Below are positions 18,839 through 27,600 of a stretch of DNA of 47,562 nt, in pieces; the stretch's first letter is position 1, and each line of letters starts with the position of its first letter. Source of the DNA: Gammaproteobacteria bacterium. Its GTDB lineage: Bacteria > Pseudomonadota > Gammaproteobacteria > GCA-001735895. The notes under the pieces are model-generated. The model had not been told where the DNA came from, searched no databases, and worked only from the letters and a program-made list of their open reading frames with translations. Location: contig JAOTXY010000022.1 of NCBI GenBank assembly GCA_029862125.1, positions 1 through 47,562 on the forward strand, written 5' to 3'. A program made the translations under genes and the position numbers.

Positions 18839-18869
18839 TTGCACAAATCCCGTAACCCTTTGCTATAAA
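18839..18869 (+). promoter_or_regulatory. Possible promoter of the MBL phosphodiesterase-like gene
   Basis: TTGCAC (18839-18844) and TATAAA (18864-18869) are 19 bases apart, a little wide for sigma70. Just downstream is a perfect palindrome GCTGAA-agc-TTCAGC (18882-18896), which could be an operator or a small hairpin in the leader. Both are weak alone. Confidence 0.3.
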
Positions 18870-18928
18870 TTCAGCGGTACGGCTGAAAGCTTCAGCGTTC
18901 GTTTCAGATAAACTCTTTATTAAATTAT

Positions 18929-19693
18929 ATGCAAATTACAATACTCGGGTGGGCAGGAGGAATCGGTGCAAACCTGCGAACGACCTCCTTCCTGGTAGAT
19001 GACGATATGTTAATTGATGCAGGCACCGGTCTGGGCGATCTGCCGCTTAACCACATGACCGGTATTCGTCATATTTTTCTGACTCACTCTCATATGGATC
19101 ACGTAGTGGGATTGCCGCTGCTCGCCGACAGTATGTATGGCGTGCATGATGAAGCCATCGTGGTGCATGCGCAGGAGAAGACCATCGAGGCATTGAAGGA
19201 ACATATTTTTAACTGGGTCATCTGGCCTGATTTTTCAGAGTTACCATCTAAGGAACAACCTTCGATTAAATTTGAGGTCATGAATCCGGGCGATAAGGTG
19301 AATATCAGGTCACGTGAAATCGAAATGATACAGGTCAATCACACCGTACCCGGGGTGGGTTATTGCCTGTCAACCCCCCAGGCGAACATAGCCTTTAGTG
19401 GTGATACCACGACCAATGATAATCTCTGGGATGTTCTCGATGGCTATGAACATATAGATTTACTGTTTGTCGAGGCGGCTTTTGCGAATAATGACATTGA
19501 AATCAGCAAGATATCGAAACATTATTGTCCCCAATTGTTAGGTGATGATGTTTTGAAAATGAAACATCGCCCTGATGTCTGGCTGACCCATTTCAAGCCC
19601 GGAGACGAAGACCAGATTTATCAGGAATGTGTCGATGCAATGCCGGATTTCAATGTACGCCAGCTTAAAGGTGGCGAAATATTCAAATTCTGA
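18929..19693 (+). CDS. Class II cyclic-nucleotide-phosphodiesterase-like MBL protein
   Basis: This 254-residue metallo-beta-lactamase-fold protein has the metal motif THSHMDH (H53, H55, D57, H58), which is followed by VVGLPLLADS. This agrees with the class II 3',5'-cyclic-nucleotide phosphodiesterase pattern (HxHxDH, a short hydrophobic run, then S or D-S), as in CpdP and yeast PDE1. Further metal positions are the His in VNHTVPG, the Asp in FSGDTT, and the His in LTHFKPGD. A role in cAMP or cGMP turnover is therefore plausible, but a related ribonuclease Z-like activity cannot be excluded. It sits alone between ypjD and ffh, which are usually direct neighbours. Confidence 0.8.
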   Translation: MQITILGWAGGIGANLRTTSFLVDDDMLIDAGTGLGDLPLNHMTGIRHIFLTHSHMDHVVGLPLLADSMYGVHDEAIVVHAQEKTIEALKEHIFNWVIWPDFSELPSKEQPSIKFEVMNPGDKVNIRSREIEMIQVNHTVPGVGYCLSTPQANIAFSGDTTTNDNLWDVLDGYEHIDLLFVEAAFANNDIEISKISKHYCPQLLGDDVLKMKHRPDVWLTHFKPGDEDQIYQECVDAMPDFNVRQLKGGEIFKF

Positions 19694-19714
19694 CGGGTCT
19701 CAAGATAAACCCGC

Positions 19715-19723
19715 TGTTATAAT
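19715..19723 (+). promoter_or_regulatory. Extended -10 promoter of ffh
   Basis: TGTTATAAT contains a TGn extension followed by a perfect TATAAT (19718-19723), 30 bases before the ffh ATG. No good -35 is present, which is normal for extended -10 promoters. A weak CGGGT/ACCCG inverted repeat lies just upstream (19694-19713). Confidence 0.55.
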
Positions 19724-19753
19724 TCGGTCGTTTTTTAGTTACCAGAGCATCCG

Positions 19754-21121
19754 ATGTTTGAAAACCTGACCGATCGATTATCCAAGACACTGCAAAACCT
19801 GCGCGGCCAGGGCCGGCTCACTGAAGATAATATTCGGGATAGCCTGCGCGAGGTTCGCATGGCACTACTGGAGGCCGATGTCGCACTACCGGTGGTCAAG
19901 GAATTCATCGAGGCTGTGCGGGTAAAGGCTCTCGGCCAGGATGTTATTTCGAGTCTCTCCCCCGGCCAGGCCTTGATCAAGGTTGTCAATGATGAGCTTG
20001 TCTCGATCATGGGGGAATCCCAGTCCGTTATTGACCTGAACCGTAAATCCCCGGTTGTCGTGTTGATGGCGGGGCTGCAAGGGGCCGGTAAAACTACCAC
20101 GGCCGCTAAACTGGCGCGCAGGTTGCGCGAGGTCGAGAAAAAGACAGTTATGGTGGCGAGCGCTGACGTGTATCGTCCCGCCGCGATCGAACAGCTGAAA
20201 ACACTGGCCGCGGAGGTTGGTGTCGAATTCCACCCCAGCAGTAACCAACAGAAACCGGTCACCATAGCGCGTGAGGCGGTATCAGCGGCAATCAGGTCCA
20301 GTGTTGATGTTCTGATTCTCGATACTGCCGGACGCCTGGCCATCGATGAGCAGATGATGGATGAAATTCGCGCTGTTCACGACGCGGTAGATCCGGCTGA
20401 AACCCTGTTCGTGGTTGACAGCATGACCGGCCAGGATGCCGCCAATACCGCAAAAGCTTTCAATGATGCGCTGCCGCTCAGTGGCGTTGTACTCACCAAG
20501 ATCGATGGCGATGCCCGTGGCGGTGCGGCTTTATCGGTTAGGCATATTACCGGCAAGCCGATCAAATTTATCGGTTCCGGGGAAAAAACCGATGCACTTG
20601 AAGCATTCCATCCTGATCGTATCGCATCGCGCATTCTCGGTATGGGAGACATCCTGTCACTGGTGGAGCAGGCACAGGAAAATGTCGATCATCAAAAAGC
20701 GGAAAGACTTGCGCGCAAAGTCAAGAAGGGCAGGGGCTTTGATCTCGAGGATTTGCGTGATCAATTCACCCAGATGGAGAATATGGGTGGTCTCGGTAAT
20801 CTTATCGACAAGTTACCGGGAATGGGCGCCGGTGTCTCGCAGGCGATGCAGAACCCACAGCATACTAGGCAGATGAAACGCATGGTTGCCATCATCGACT
20901 CGATGACACCAATGGAACGACGCAAGCCCGAAGTTATCAATGGATCGCGCAAACGCCGGGTCGCACAGGGTTCTGGAACCCAGATTCAGGATGTCAACCG
21001 ACTGCTCAAACAACATAAACAAATGCAGCGCATGATGAAAAAAATGGGCAGCAAGGGCGGTATGGCGAACATGATGCGAGGTATGAAAGGCAGACTCCCC
21101 CCGGGAGGAATGCCCTTTTAA
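19754..21121 (+). CDS. ffh: Signal recognition particle protein Ffh
   Basis: This GTPase binds 4.5S RNA and signal sequences and delivers ribosomes to FtsY and the Sec translocon. The 455-residue protein has the N domain (1-90), the G domain with GLQGAGKTTTAAKLA (G1), DTAGRL (G3) and TKIDGDARGG, and a methionine-rich M domain with the RNA-binding SGT-type stretch GSGTQIQDVN. Its tail is rich in Met, Lys and Gly (MMKKMGSKGGMANMMRG). The last codons and the stop lie inside the left arm of a 28-base inverted repeat (see the next entry). Confidence 0.98.
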   Translation: MFENLTDRLSKTLQNLRGQGRLTEDNIRDSLREVRMALLEADVALPVVKEFIEAVRVKALGQDVISSLSPGQALIKVVNDELVSIMGESQSVIDLNRKSPVVVLMAGLQGAGKTTTAAKLARRLREVEKKTVMVASADVYRPAAIEQLKTLAAEVGVEFHPSSNQQKPVTIAREAVSAAIRSSVDVLILDTAGRLAIDEQMMDEIRAVHDAVDPAETLFVVDSMTGQDAANTAKAFNDALPLSGVVLTKIDGDARGGAALSVRHITGKPIKFIGSGEKTDALEAFHPDRIASRILGMGDILSLVEQAQENVDHQKAERLARKVKKGRGFDLEDLRDQFTQMENMGGLGNLIDKLPGMGAGVSQAMQNPQHTRQMKRMVAIIDSMTPMERRKPEVINGSRKRRVAQGSGTQIQDVNRLLKQHKQMQRMMKKMGSKGGMANMMRGMKGRLPPGGMPF

Positions 21122-21247
21122 AGTCGCGCTTTTTTAACAATAGCCGCGTCAGCATCGTGCTCGAACGATCACGTATTATCTATACGCTCACGTCCTGCGC
21201 GCGCTGCTTCCTTGCTCTGGTTAAAAAATCACGACTTTAAAAGGGCA
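21111..21247. repeat. 137-bp inverted-repeat element overlapping the ffh stop codon
   Basis: The arms 21111-21138 and 21220-21247 are inverted copies, identical in 26 of 28 bases (differences inside the CGCG/CACG part). The left arm contains the last two ffh codons and the stop. The 81-base core (21139-21219) has short internal palindromes, such as CGTG...CACG at 21157-21174 and CGTA-ttatcta-TACG. The RNA would fold into a long stem ending the ffh message, so it may act as a terminator or 3' protector. It may also be a mobile structured repeat. The remaining bases up to rpsP hold the rpsP promoter. Confidence 0.75.
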
Positions 21248-21285
21248 TTTCCGGAAATATCCTCGTAAAAACAGGGCTTTCGGAC

Positions 21286-21313
21286 TTCACAGGCGGGTTT
21301 ATTTAGGTACAAT
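21286..21313 (+). promoter_or_regulatory. Probable promoter of the rpsP-rimM-trmD-rplS operon
   Basis: TTCACA (21286-21291) and TACAAT (21308-21313) are 16 bases apart and match sigma70 consensus in five of six positions each. This gives a leader of about 90 bases before rpsP, in which autoregulation could occur, although no conserved structure is evident. Confidence 0.55.
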
Positions 21314-21412
21314 ACGCGGTCTTCTGATCTCAGGGTCAGTGGTCTACTGTTGTCTTATGACAGACAACGGGTGTTCTGGCTCTCTGGGGTCGATGTATAT
21401 TGGAGATTTTTT

Positions 21413-21664
21413 ATGGTTTCAATTCGATTGGCACGCGGCGGCTCTAAAAGACGCCCGTTTTACCACGTTGTGGTAAGCGATAGCCGTTGCCCGAGAGATG
21501 GCCGCTATATCGAGCGCGTCGGTTTCTTCAATCCTCAGGCCCGTGGCCAGGAACAGGAACTGCGTCTTGATGATACTCGTATCGATTACTGGATTTCCAA
21601 GGGCGCGAAGCCCAGCGAACGGGTCGCCCACTTGATCAAGGGAGCGCGCAAGGCCGCGGCTTAA
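21413..21664 (+). CDS. rpsP: 30S ribosomal protein S16
   Basis: S16 is a small-subunit protein needed for 30S assembly. The 83-residue protein starts with the family pattern [21 protein letters not shown] and continues with [19 protein letters not shown] chose ATG 21413, which has GGAG seven bases upstream; the frame is open to 21350 but without family sequence. It is the first gene of rpsP-rimM-trmD-rplS, with rimM starting 6 bases after its stop. Confidence 0.98.
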   Translation: MVSIRLARGGSKRRPFYHVVVSDSRCPRDGRYIERVGFFNPQARGQEQELRLDDTRIDYWISKGAKPSERVAHLIKGARKAAA

Positions 21665-21670
21665 CCGGGC

Positions 21671-22180
21671 ATGAGCCAACACGATGATGATTTAATCTGT
21701 GTTGGGCATATCCTCGGTTCGCAGGGACTAAAAGGCTGGGTCAGGGTGTTTTCAAATACCAGCCCACGCGAGAACATAGTAGGTTACGGCCCCTGGCTAC
21801 TAGAGCTGGGAGATGAGCTTAAAACAGTAGCCGTGAGCGGACGTTTGCAGGGTAAGAACGTGGTTGCCAGCATCGAAGGGATCGAGGACCGAACCCAGGC
21901 CGATGAGTTAACCGGTTGCCGGATTTTTATAAAACCGGAGCAATTACCCAGGCTGGAAGCCGGAGAATACTACTGGTCTGATTTGATTGGACTGTCGGTG
22001 GAAACCTTGCAGGGCGACCCACTCGGAGAGGTTGCCTCGATGATGGAAACCGGGGCCGACGATGTAATGGTTTTAAAAGGCGAACGTGAACGCCTGATAC
22101 CATTCGTAGTGGAGCATATTGTCAGGGAGGTCGATCTCGTAAACCGACGCCTGGTGGTTGACTGGTCGACCGAGTATTAA
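21671..22180 (+). CDS. rimM: 16S rRNA processing protein RimM
   Basis: RimM is an assembly factor that binds S19 and helps mature the 30S head. The 169-residue protein shows the N-terminal domain with [20 protein letters not shown], and the C-terminal PRC-barrel domain beginning [12 protein letters not shown] and ending with [19 protein letters not shown]. It starts 6 bases after rpsP and ends one base before trmD, so it is translated within the same message. Confidence 0.97.
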   Translation: MSQHDDDLICVGHILGSQGLKGWVRVFSNTSPRENIVGYGPWLLELGDELKTVAVSGRLQGKNVVASIEGIEDRTQADELTGCRIFIKPEQLPRLEAGEYYWSDLIGLSVETLQGDPLGEVASMMETGADDVMVLKGERERLIPFVVEHIVREVDLVNRRLVVDWSTEY

Positions 22181-22181
22181 A

Positions 22182-22931
22182 ATGCGAGTTGACGTAATCA
22201 CGCTGTTTCCCGAGCTGGTCGAACAGGTGATAAGTTGCGGGATTGTCGGCCGTGCCGCTGAGCAGAAATTGCTCGAGCTACACTGCTGGAATCCGCGAGA
22301 ATATACCCGGGACAGGCACCGCACGGTCGATGATCGGCCCTATGGTGGTGGCCCCGGAATGTTAATGAAGGTGCAACCACTGCAGGACGCAATTCATGCA
22401 GTGCGAGAACAGAGTCGCGATGCGCGCCTGGTGTATCTCAGCCCGCAGGGACAATTGCTTACCCAGAAAAAACTGGCGCAGCAGGTGGATCTCGGGTCGG
22501 TAATTTTTTTATGTGGTCGTTACGAAGGTATCGACGAACGTCTAATCCAGCAGGAAGTGGACGAAGAATGGTCCATTGGTGACTATGTCATCAGTGGGGG
22601 TGAGCTCGCAGCGATGGTTTGCATCGATGGGATGACCCGGCTGATCCCGGGTGCTCTCGGGCATGACGATTCGGCACAACAGGATTCGTTTAGCCAGGGT
22701 TTGCTGGATTATCCGCACTATACGCGGCCAGAGGAATACCTGGGTGAACGTGTTCCCGGCGTGTTGATGAACGGTAATCACCGTGCAATCGAGGACTGGC
22801 GGGAACGGCAGTCACTCGGACGCACCTGGCAACGACGGCCGGAACTGCTGAAGCAGGTCAGGCTTGATACCAGGCAGCAGGCCTTGCTGGACGAATTTAT
22901 TGCCGAGCATGAGCGGACTCGGAAGCGGTAA
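22182..22931 (+). CDS. trmD: tRNA (guanine-N1)-methyltransferase
   Basis: TrmD methylates G37 next to the anticodon of several tRNAs and so prevents frameshifting. The 249-residue protein has the trefoil-knot SAM site in [24 protein letters not shown] and [13 protein letters not shown], and the [10 protein letters not shown] stretch. I chose ATG 22182, which starts [12 protein letters not shown] as in the family and follows the rimM stop by one base; an earlier in-frame ATG at 22158 lies inside rimM. Confidence 0.98.
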   Translation: MRVDVITLFPELVEQVISCGIVGRAAEQKLLELHCWNPREYTRDRHRTVDDRPYGGGPGMLMKVQPLQDAIHAVREQSRDARLVYLSPQGQLLTQKKLAQQVDLGSVIFLCGRYEGIDERLIQQEVDEEWSIGDYVISGGELAAMVCIDGMTRLIPGALGHDDSAQQDSFSQGLLDYPHYTRPEEYLGERVPGVLMNGNHRAIEDWRERQSLGRTWQRRPELLKQVRLDTRQQALLDEFIAEHERTRKR

Positions 22932-22969
22932 AAATACCGCGCTGAAATTGAGTTTTTTGAGGAATTGAC

Positions 22970-23314
22970 ATGAGCAACATAATTGCACAACTCGATGCGG
23001 AACAGATGAAATCCGATGTTCCCGCGTTTTCGCCAGGGGATACCGTGATCGTCCAGGTACGCGTGAAGGAAGGTACGCGTGAGCGTCTGCAGGCCTACGA
23101 GGGCGTTGTTATCGCTAAACGGAATCGCGGCATTAACTCGGCCTTCACGGTACGCAAGATTTCTCATGGTGAGGGCGTGGAACGTGTTTTCCAGACCCAT
23201 AGTCCCATGATTGCCGAAATCAAGGTTAAGCGACGTGGCAAGGTGCGACGCGCGAAGTTGTATTACCTACGAGGGCGCACCGGTAAAGCAGCGCGTATCC
23301 GGGAAAAACTGTAA
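22970..23314 (+). CDS. rplS: 50S ribosomal protein L19
   Basis: L19 lies at the 30S-50S interface. The 114-residue protein has the family pattern [32 protein letters not shown] and FQTHSP, ending in a basic tail ([18 protein letters not shown]). A GAGG lies a few bases before the ATG. It ends the rpsP operon and is followed by a strong terminator. Confidence 0.98.
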   Translation: MSNIIAQLDAEQMKSDVPAFSPGDTVIVQVRVKEGTRERLQAYEGVVIAKRNRGINSAFTVRKISHGEGVERVFQTHSPMIAEIKVKRRGKVRRAKLYYLRGRTGKAARIREKL

Positions 23315-23341
23315 GCGTTTCGACAACGAAATTGCTAGATC

Positions 23342-23378
23342 AAAAAGCGTGTATGCCCGGGCTGCACGCTTTTTTTTT
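23342..23378 (+). terminator. Rho-independent terminator of the rpsP operon
   Basis: AAAAAGCGTG (23342-23351) pairs with CACGCTTTTT (23365-23374), with GCCCGGGC in the loop and eight or more T residues at the end. It is the cleanest terminator in the window. The downstream gene's frame runs through it, which shows that its true start is later. Confidence 0.9.
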
Positions 23379-23394
23379 GGGACAACCTTGGAAA

Positions 23395-25152
23395 GTGACA
23401 GCCGTTAAAAGAATATTACTAATGCTTGTTGTAGGCCTGGGAACGGCTTACTCCGCAAGTGCCGATGAGCGCCTTGATCTGCTCAAGAAAATTTCGGCTG
23501 CCGGGGCTCCAGGATTGACCCTGAAGATGCTCGATCAGGCCCAGCCCAGTATGGATGATGACTTATACGAATGGATTCTCTGGGAGCAGGAGCGCCTGGC
23601 AATTTTGGCGCAATGGAAGCAGTGGGATCAATTGCTGATCCGGATCGAGGGATTGCCGCATGACATTCCTAATCAATTCAAGCAGCAGGCCGCAACTTAC
23701 CAGGCCAGGGCCTTCCTCGAGCTTGGCCAGACCTCAACCGCGCGCCAGATACTCAGGCAACAACTCTGGCAAGGTGTAGCCAGCGAATCCGGGGATTACG
23801 AAACCTGGCGACGACAGGTCATTGAATCCTATATCGAAGACGGGCGTATCGAGGATGCGCGCGTGGCCATGCTGCGTTTTGACCAGGATTTTAACAGCAT
23901 CGACCTGGCCTGGTTACTGCTACGCGCACGCGTACTAATTGAATCCGGTCGCTACCAACAGGCGATCCGGATCCTGCGAGAACAGGATGCCTGGCAGGCA
24001 AGGCTGACCAGTATGCTGGCGAGTTTTAAATTAAATCAGATCGATAAGGCTGAACTCTGGCAGCAGGTCAAAAAGCGCAGTAAAAGCGAGGCGGTAAGCG
24101 CCGAAGAGCGGGCGACACTGTGGGCCCTGGGATACTTTGCAGCCGAGCAAATGTCGCCGGTCGATCGTGTGGTTGCGCTGGAGTCGTTGTTTCGGGGGGG
24201 AATTCAGTCACCATTGCAGCTTTTCCAGATACCCGTTGACAGGCTGTGGCAGGCGTACCTTGAGTATGCCAAGCTGGTGGGAAATCAATCTGAACTGTTG
24301 CTGGGTGACGACATTAAATGGCTGGATTTGGCTACCAAGGCGAGTAAGAGCACCCCGGTCAAGTCACGTTCCCTGTTTGCGATGCTGATTTTGACATCTT
24401 TCGAGAGCGACACAAAAAATCGCTCGGCGGCCGGGTATATGGAAACGTTTGCCGAGGTTGATGAAGCCGAGCGCAACCTGCTGGAAAACCTGTTCAATCG
24501 CAGTGAGACTTTTTCCAATGCGCGCAAAATCCCACCCGGGATACGTTATCTGCTTGTCGACCTGGCGCTAAGATCAACCGATATTGAAGAGGCAACCCGC
24601 TTGATGTCAGGTCTGAATACCTTTCCCGAAGGTACGAGTCGGTTTGACTGGCAATTGCGTCAATCCCGGGTGCTGATACTGGGAGGCCGTTACGAAGAAG
24701 GAAACGAGGTGCTGCAAAACCTGATCCGTGAATACCGCGAGGTAAAACCGGAAGCTACAGATCGGATACTACAGGTCTTGTTCGACCTGCAGACGGTTGA
24801 CTTGCACAACGAGGCAATCGCACATTTCAACCAATTGCTGCGCCTGGAAATTGAAGCCAAGCAACGACGCGAAATTTTATTCTGGATCGCGGACTCGTAC
24901 CGGGGTCTCGAGCAGTTCGAAAAAGCGGCTTTACTATACCTGCAATCCGCTATGCTGCCGGCACCGGATTCGATGGATCCATGGGCCCAGACCGCCAGGT
25001 TCAACGCCGCGGAAAGCCTGCAGAAATCCGGACTTGTCGACGATGCGCGCCGAATTTACCAGGAATTACTGGACATCATTGACGATGCCGCGCAGCGTTC
25101 GGTTTTAAAACACAAGATTCAGCAATTGTGGCTAAACCAGAGTATCCAGTAG
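23395..25152 (+). CDS. Secreted tetratricopeptide-like repeat protein of unknown function
   Basis: This protein of about 585 residues has a signal peptide (VKRILLMLVVGLGTAYSASA, cut before DERL) and otherwise consists of helical pairs resembling TPR units. Examples are TYQARAFLELGQTSTARQIL, ARVLIESGRYQQAIRIL, SRVLILGGRYEEGNEVLQN and the C-terminal ARFNAAESLQKSGLVDDARRIY. It is probably a periplasmic scaffold. The frame is open from 23332, but those codons cover the rplS terminator. I take GTG 23395 because it keeps the basic residues before the hydrophobic core; ATG 23422 would lose them. No cell-envelope partner is visible nearby, so its job is unknown. Confidence 0.8.
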   Translation: MTAVKRILLMLVVGLGTAYSASADERLDLLKKISAAGAPGLTLKMLDQAQPSMDDDLYEWILWEQERLAILAQWKQWDQLLIRIEGLPHDIPNQFKQQAATYQARAFLELGQTSTARQILRQQLWQGVASESGDYETWRRQVIESYIEDGRIEDARVAMLRFDQDFNSIDLAWLLLRARVLIESGRYQQAIRILREQDAWQARLTSMLASFKLNQIDKAELWQQVKKRSKSEAVSAEERATLWALGYFAAEQMSPVDRVVALESLFRGGIQSPLQLFQIPVDRLWQAYLEYAKLVGNQSELLLGDDIKWLDLATKASKSTPVKSRSLFAMLILTSFESDTKNRSAAGYMETFAEVDEAERNLLENLFNRSETFSNARKIPPGIRYLLVDLALRSTDIEEATRLMSGLNTFPEGTSRFDWQLRQSRVLILGGRYEEGNEVLQNLIREYREVKPEATDRILQVLFDLQTVDLHNEAIAHFNQLLRLEIEAKQRREILFWIADSYRGLEQFEKAALLYLQSAMLPAPDSMDPWAQTARFNAAESLQKSGLVDDARRIYQELLDIIDDAAQRSVLKHKIQQLWLNQSIQ

Positions 25153-25194
25153 GCCGGATAAGCTGAATTTTCCACGAGAACCCATACCAGTACG

Positions 25195-25223
25195 CTTGAA
25201 AATCGACGCCAAGAACCGCATAT
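25195..25223 (+). promoter_or_regulatory. Sigma32-type heat-shock promoter of htpG
   Basis: CTTGAAA (25195-25201) and CCGCATAT (25216-25223) are 14 bases apart. This is close to the sigma32 consensus CTTGAA-N13-17-CCCCATnT. The position is 40 bases before the htpG start codon, as expected for a heat-shock gene. A GGAG at 25252 serves as ribosome binding site. Confidence 0.65.
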
Positions 25224-25264
25224 ACCAGCGTTAATTATTACTTTCCTGCCGGAGAAAACGAACA

Positions 25265-27163
25265 ATGACAGCAGCCGCAAATACCGAAACCCGGGGCTTT
25301 GAAACCGAAGTTAACCAGTTACTGGATCTGATGATCCATTCGCTGTATTCAAACAAGGAAATATTCCTGCGTGAATTAATATCCAACGCCTCCGATGCCT
25401 GCGACCGATTGCGCTTCACTGCGATCTCGGATGCCGGTCTGTACGAAGAAGATATCGAGCTCAAGATCAAGATCAGTTATGACAAGGACAAGCGCAGCAT
25501 AACCATCAGCGATAATGGTATCGGTATGACGCGTGAAGAAGTGATCGATCATATTGGCACCATTGCGAAATCAGGAACACGCGCATTTCTCGACTCGATT
25601 ACGGGTGATGAGAAAAACGACGCTAAGCTTATTGGCCAGTTCGGGGTTGGATTCTACTCGTCATTTATCGTAGCCGAAGAAGTCACCTTGCGCACCCGCA
25701 AGGCAGGCACGGAGAAGGACCAGGGCGTTGAGTGGGTATCACAGGGAAAGGGCGAATATAGCATTGCATCAGTCGAGAAAGCCGGGCGCGGCACCGAGAT
25801 AACCCTCAAACTGCGCGAAGGTGAAGACGAATTTTTAAACGACTGGAAACTGCGCTCGATTATTACCGCCTATTCGGATCATATCGATTTCCCCGTGGTT
25901 ATGGATAAATCGGTTGAGCCTGAAGAGGAAGGTGGAGAAACCGTGATCGAAGAGGAGATGGTCAACCAGGCCTCGGCCTTGTGGACTCGTGCCAGGTCCG
26001 AAATCAAGGAAGAAGAATACCGGGAGTTCTACAAGCATGTTGCGCATGACTTCGAGGATCCTATTGACTGGAGCCATAACCGCGTGGAAGGCACTAATGA
26101 ATATACGTCGTTACTCTATATTCCGGCGCGCGCACCGTTCGACCTCTACGACCGTGAATCCCGCTCCGGTATCAAGCTTTACGTGCAACGCGTTTTTATT
26201 ATGGAAGATGCTGAAAAGTTGATGCCGCGCTACCTGCGATTTGTTCGCGGGGTGATCGACTCAAACGATTTACCGCTCAACGTGTCGCGTGAAATATTGC
26301 AGGGTAGTAAAGTGATCGACAGTATACGCAGTGGCTCGGTCAAGAAGGTTCTGGGCATGCTCGAAAAAATGGTTAAGAATGATCCTGAAAAGTATCAGAA
26401 ATTCTGGAAGGAATTCGGCAGGGCTTTGAAGGAAGGTCCGGCCGAGGATTTCGCCAATCGCGAAGCGATTGCAAAACTGCTGCGTTTTGCGACCACGCAT
26501 ACCGATGATGAAGAACAAAATGTTTCGCTGGATGACTATATCGGACGCATGCAGGAAGGGCAGGACAAGATCTATTACATCGCAGCCGATTCCCACGCGG
26601 CGGCAAAAAATAGCCCGCACCTGGAAATTTTCCGCAAAAAGGGAATCGAGGTATTACTGCTCTCGGATCGTGTCGATGAATGGCTGACTGCGCACCTGAT
26701 GGAATACGAAGACAAGAAGTTGCAATCGGTTGCAAAGGGCGAACTTGATCTTGATGGTGATGAAACCTCGGAAAAGGAACTCGAAAAGAAGGCGAAATCG
26801 GCCGAGAAACTGCTGAAAAGGATGAAGGATGCGCTCAAGGAACAAGCCAGCGATGTTCGAGTCACCAACCGGCTAACCGATTCGCCGGCCTGTATCGTGC
26901 TTAACGAGCAGGATATGGCGATGCATATGCAGCGTATTCTCAAGGAAGCAGGGCACGAATTGCCGAGCACGCTGCCCATTCTTGAAATCAATCCTGATCA
27001 TCCGATTGTTAAGAAACTCGATACGGAAAAATCGAAGAAGAAGTTCGCAGACTGGTCTAGTATATTATTTGACCAGGCATTACTGGCTGAAGGTGGTCAA
27101 CTCGATGACCCGGCTGGTTTTGTCGCGAAACTTAACAAAATGTTGGTAACCATTGCCAGATAA
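25265..27163 (+). CDS. htpG: Molecular chaperone HtpG (Hsp90)
   Basis: This is the bacterial Hsp90, an ATP-driven dimeric chaperone of the cytoplasm. The 632-residue protein has the GHKL ATPase domain with [13 protein letters not shown] (the catalytic Glu is in the preceding LREL), [12 protein letters not shown] and [11 protein letters not shown]. The middle domain has [35 protein letters not shown], and there is a C-terminal dimerization domain. It is preceded by a sigma32-type promoter and overlaps the start of a PilZ gene by 11 bases. All key motifs are intact. Confidence 0.98.
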   Translation: MTAAANTETRGFETEVNQLLDLMIHSLYSNKEIFLRELISNASDACDRLRFTAISDAGLYEEDIELKIKISYDKDKRSITISDNGIGMTREEVIDHIGTIAKSGTRAFLDSITGDEKNDAKLIGQFGVGFYSSFIVAEEVTLRTRKAGTEKDQGVEWVSQGKGEYSIASVEKAGRGTEITLKLREGEDEFLNDWKLRSIITAYSDHIDFPVVMDKSVEPEEEGGETVIEEEMVNQASALWTRARSEIKEEEYREFYKHVAHDFEDPIDWSHNRVEGTNEYTSLLYIPARAPFDLYDRESRSGIKLYVQRVFIMEDAEKLMPRYLRFVRGVIDSNDLPLNVSREILQGSKVIDSIRSGSVKKVLGMLEKMVKNDPEKYQKFWKEFGRALKEGPAEDFANREAIAKLLRFATTHTDDEEQNVSLDDYIGRMQEGQDKIYYIAADSHAAAKNSPHLEIFRKKGIEVLLLSDRVDEWLTAHLMEYEDKKLQSVAKGELDLDGDETSEKELEKKAKSAEKLLKRMKDALKEQASDVRVTNRLTDSPACIVLNEQDMAMHMQRILKEAGHELPSTLPILEINPDHPIVKKLDTEKSKKKFADWSSILFDQALLAEGGQLDDPAGFVAKLNKMLVTIAR

Positions 27164-27593
27164 CACGACGATTCGAAAATTTATCCGCCACCCTTCCGGG
27201 GTACCGATACAGGTAACGCTGGACTGGGCGGAAGATGAAAACGACGAGACCGTAGACCAGACCATAACCAATGTCAGCCTCGGCGGTCTCGCGTTCGTTT
27301 CCCATCAGCCGCTCGAACTGCTGGAGCGGGTGCGGATCTGTATCCCCGTTCTGAACCAGGACAATTACCTGGTTGGCAATGTCGTCTGGTGTGAGAAGGC
27401 AGGCGCCGGCTATGAAATTGGAATCGAGTTCGAGAAATCCAAGGATGTATTCCGTTTGCGCATGATTGAACAAATCTGCCATATCGAACACTATCGCAAG
27501 GAAATCGAGAGGTCGGAAGGCCGCGAGCTCAACCCCCAGGAAGCAGCCAAGGAGTGGATTTCCAAGTTCGCCGGCGAATTTCCGGCGCTTTAA
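27153..27593 (+). CDS. PilZ domain protein
   Basis: This 146-residue protein has the two-part cyclic-di-GMP-binding signature of PilZ domains: RxxxR in [11 protein letters not shown] (R8, R12) and the (D/N)xSxxG motif in NVSLGGLAF (N40, S42, G45). The C-terminal half (about 95-146) is a charged helix ([29 protein letters not shown]). It starts with TTG at 27153, the first possible start because TAA at 27147 closes the frame, and overlaps the htpG end by 11 bases. It could therefore be translated after htpG under heat shock, as well as from elsewhere. The effector it regulates is unknown. Confidence 0.85.
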   Translation: MPDNTTIRKFIRHPSGVPIQVTLDWAEDENDETVDQTITNVSLGGLAFVSHQPLELLERVRICIPVLNQDNYLVGNVVWCEKAGAGYEIGIEFEKSKDVFRLRMIEQICHIEHYRKEIERSEGRELNPQEAAKEWISKFAGEFPAL

Positions 27594-27600
27594 GCAGCAG

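Noticed and set aside
19735-20343. A 202-codon minus-strand frame opposite ffh
   Set aside because: It lies wholly antisense to the conserved ffh coding region and is rich in Ser, Thr and Arg, as expected for a shadow frame.
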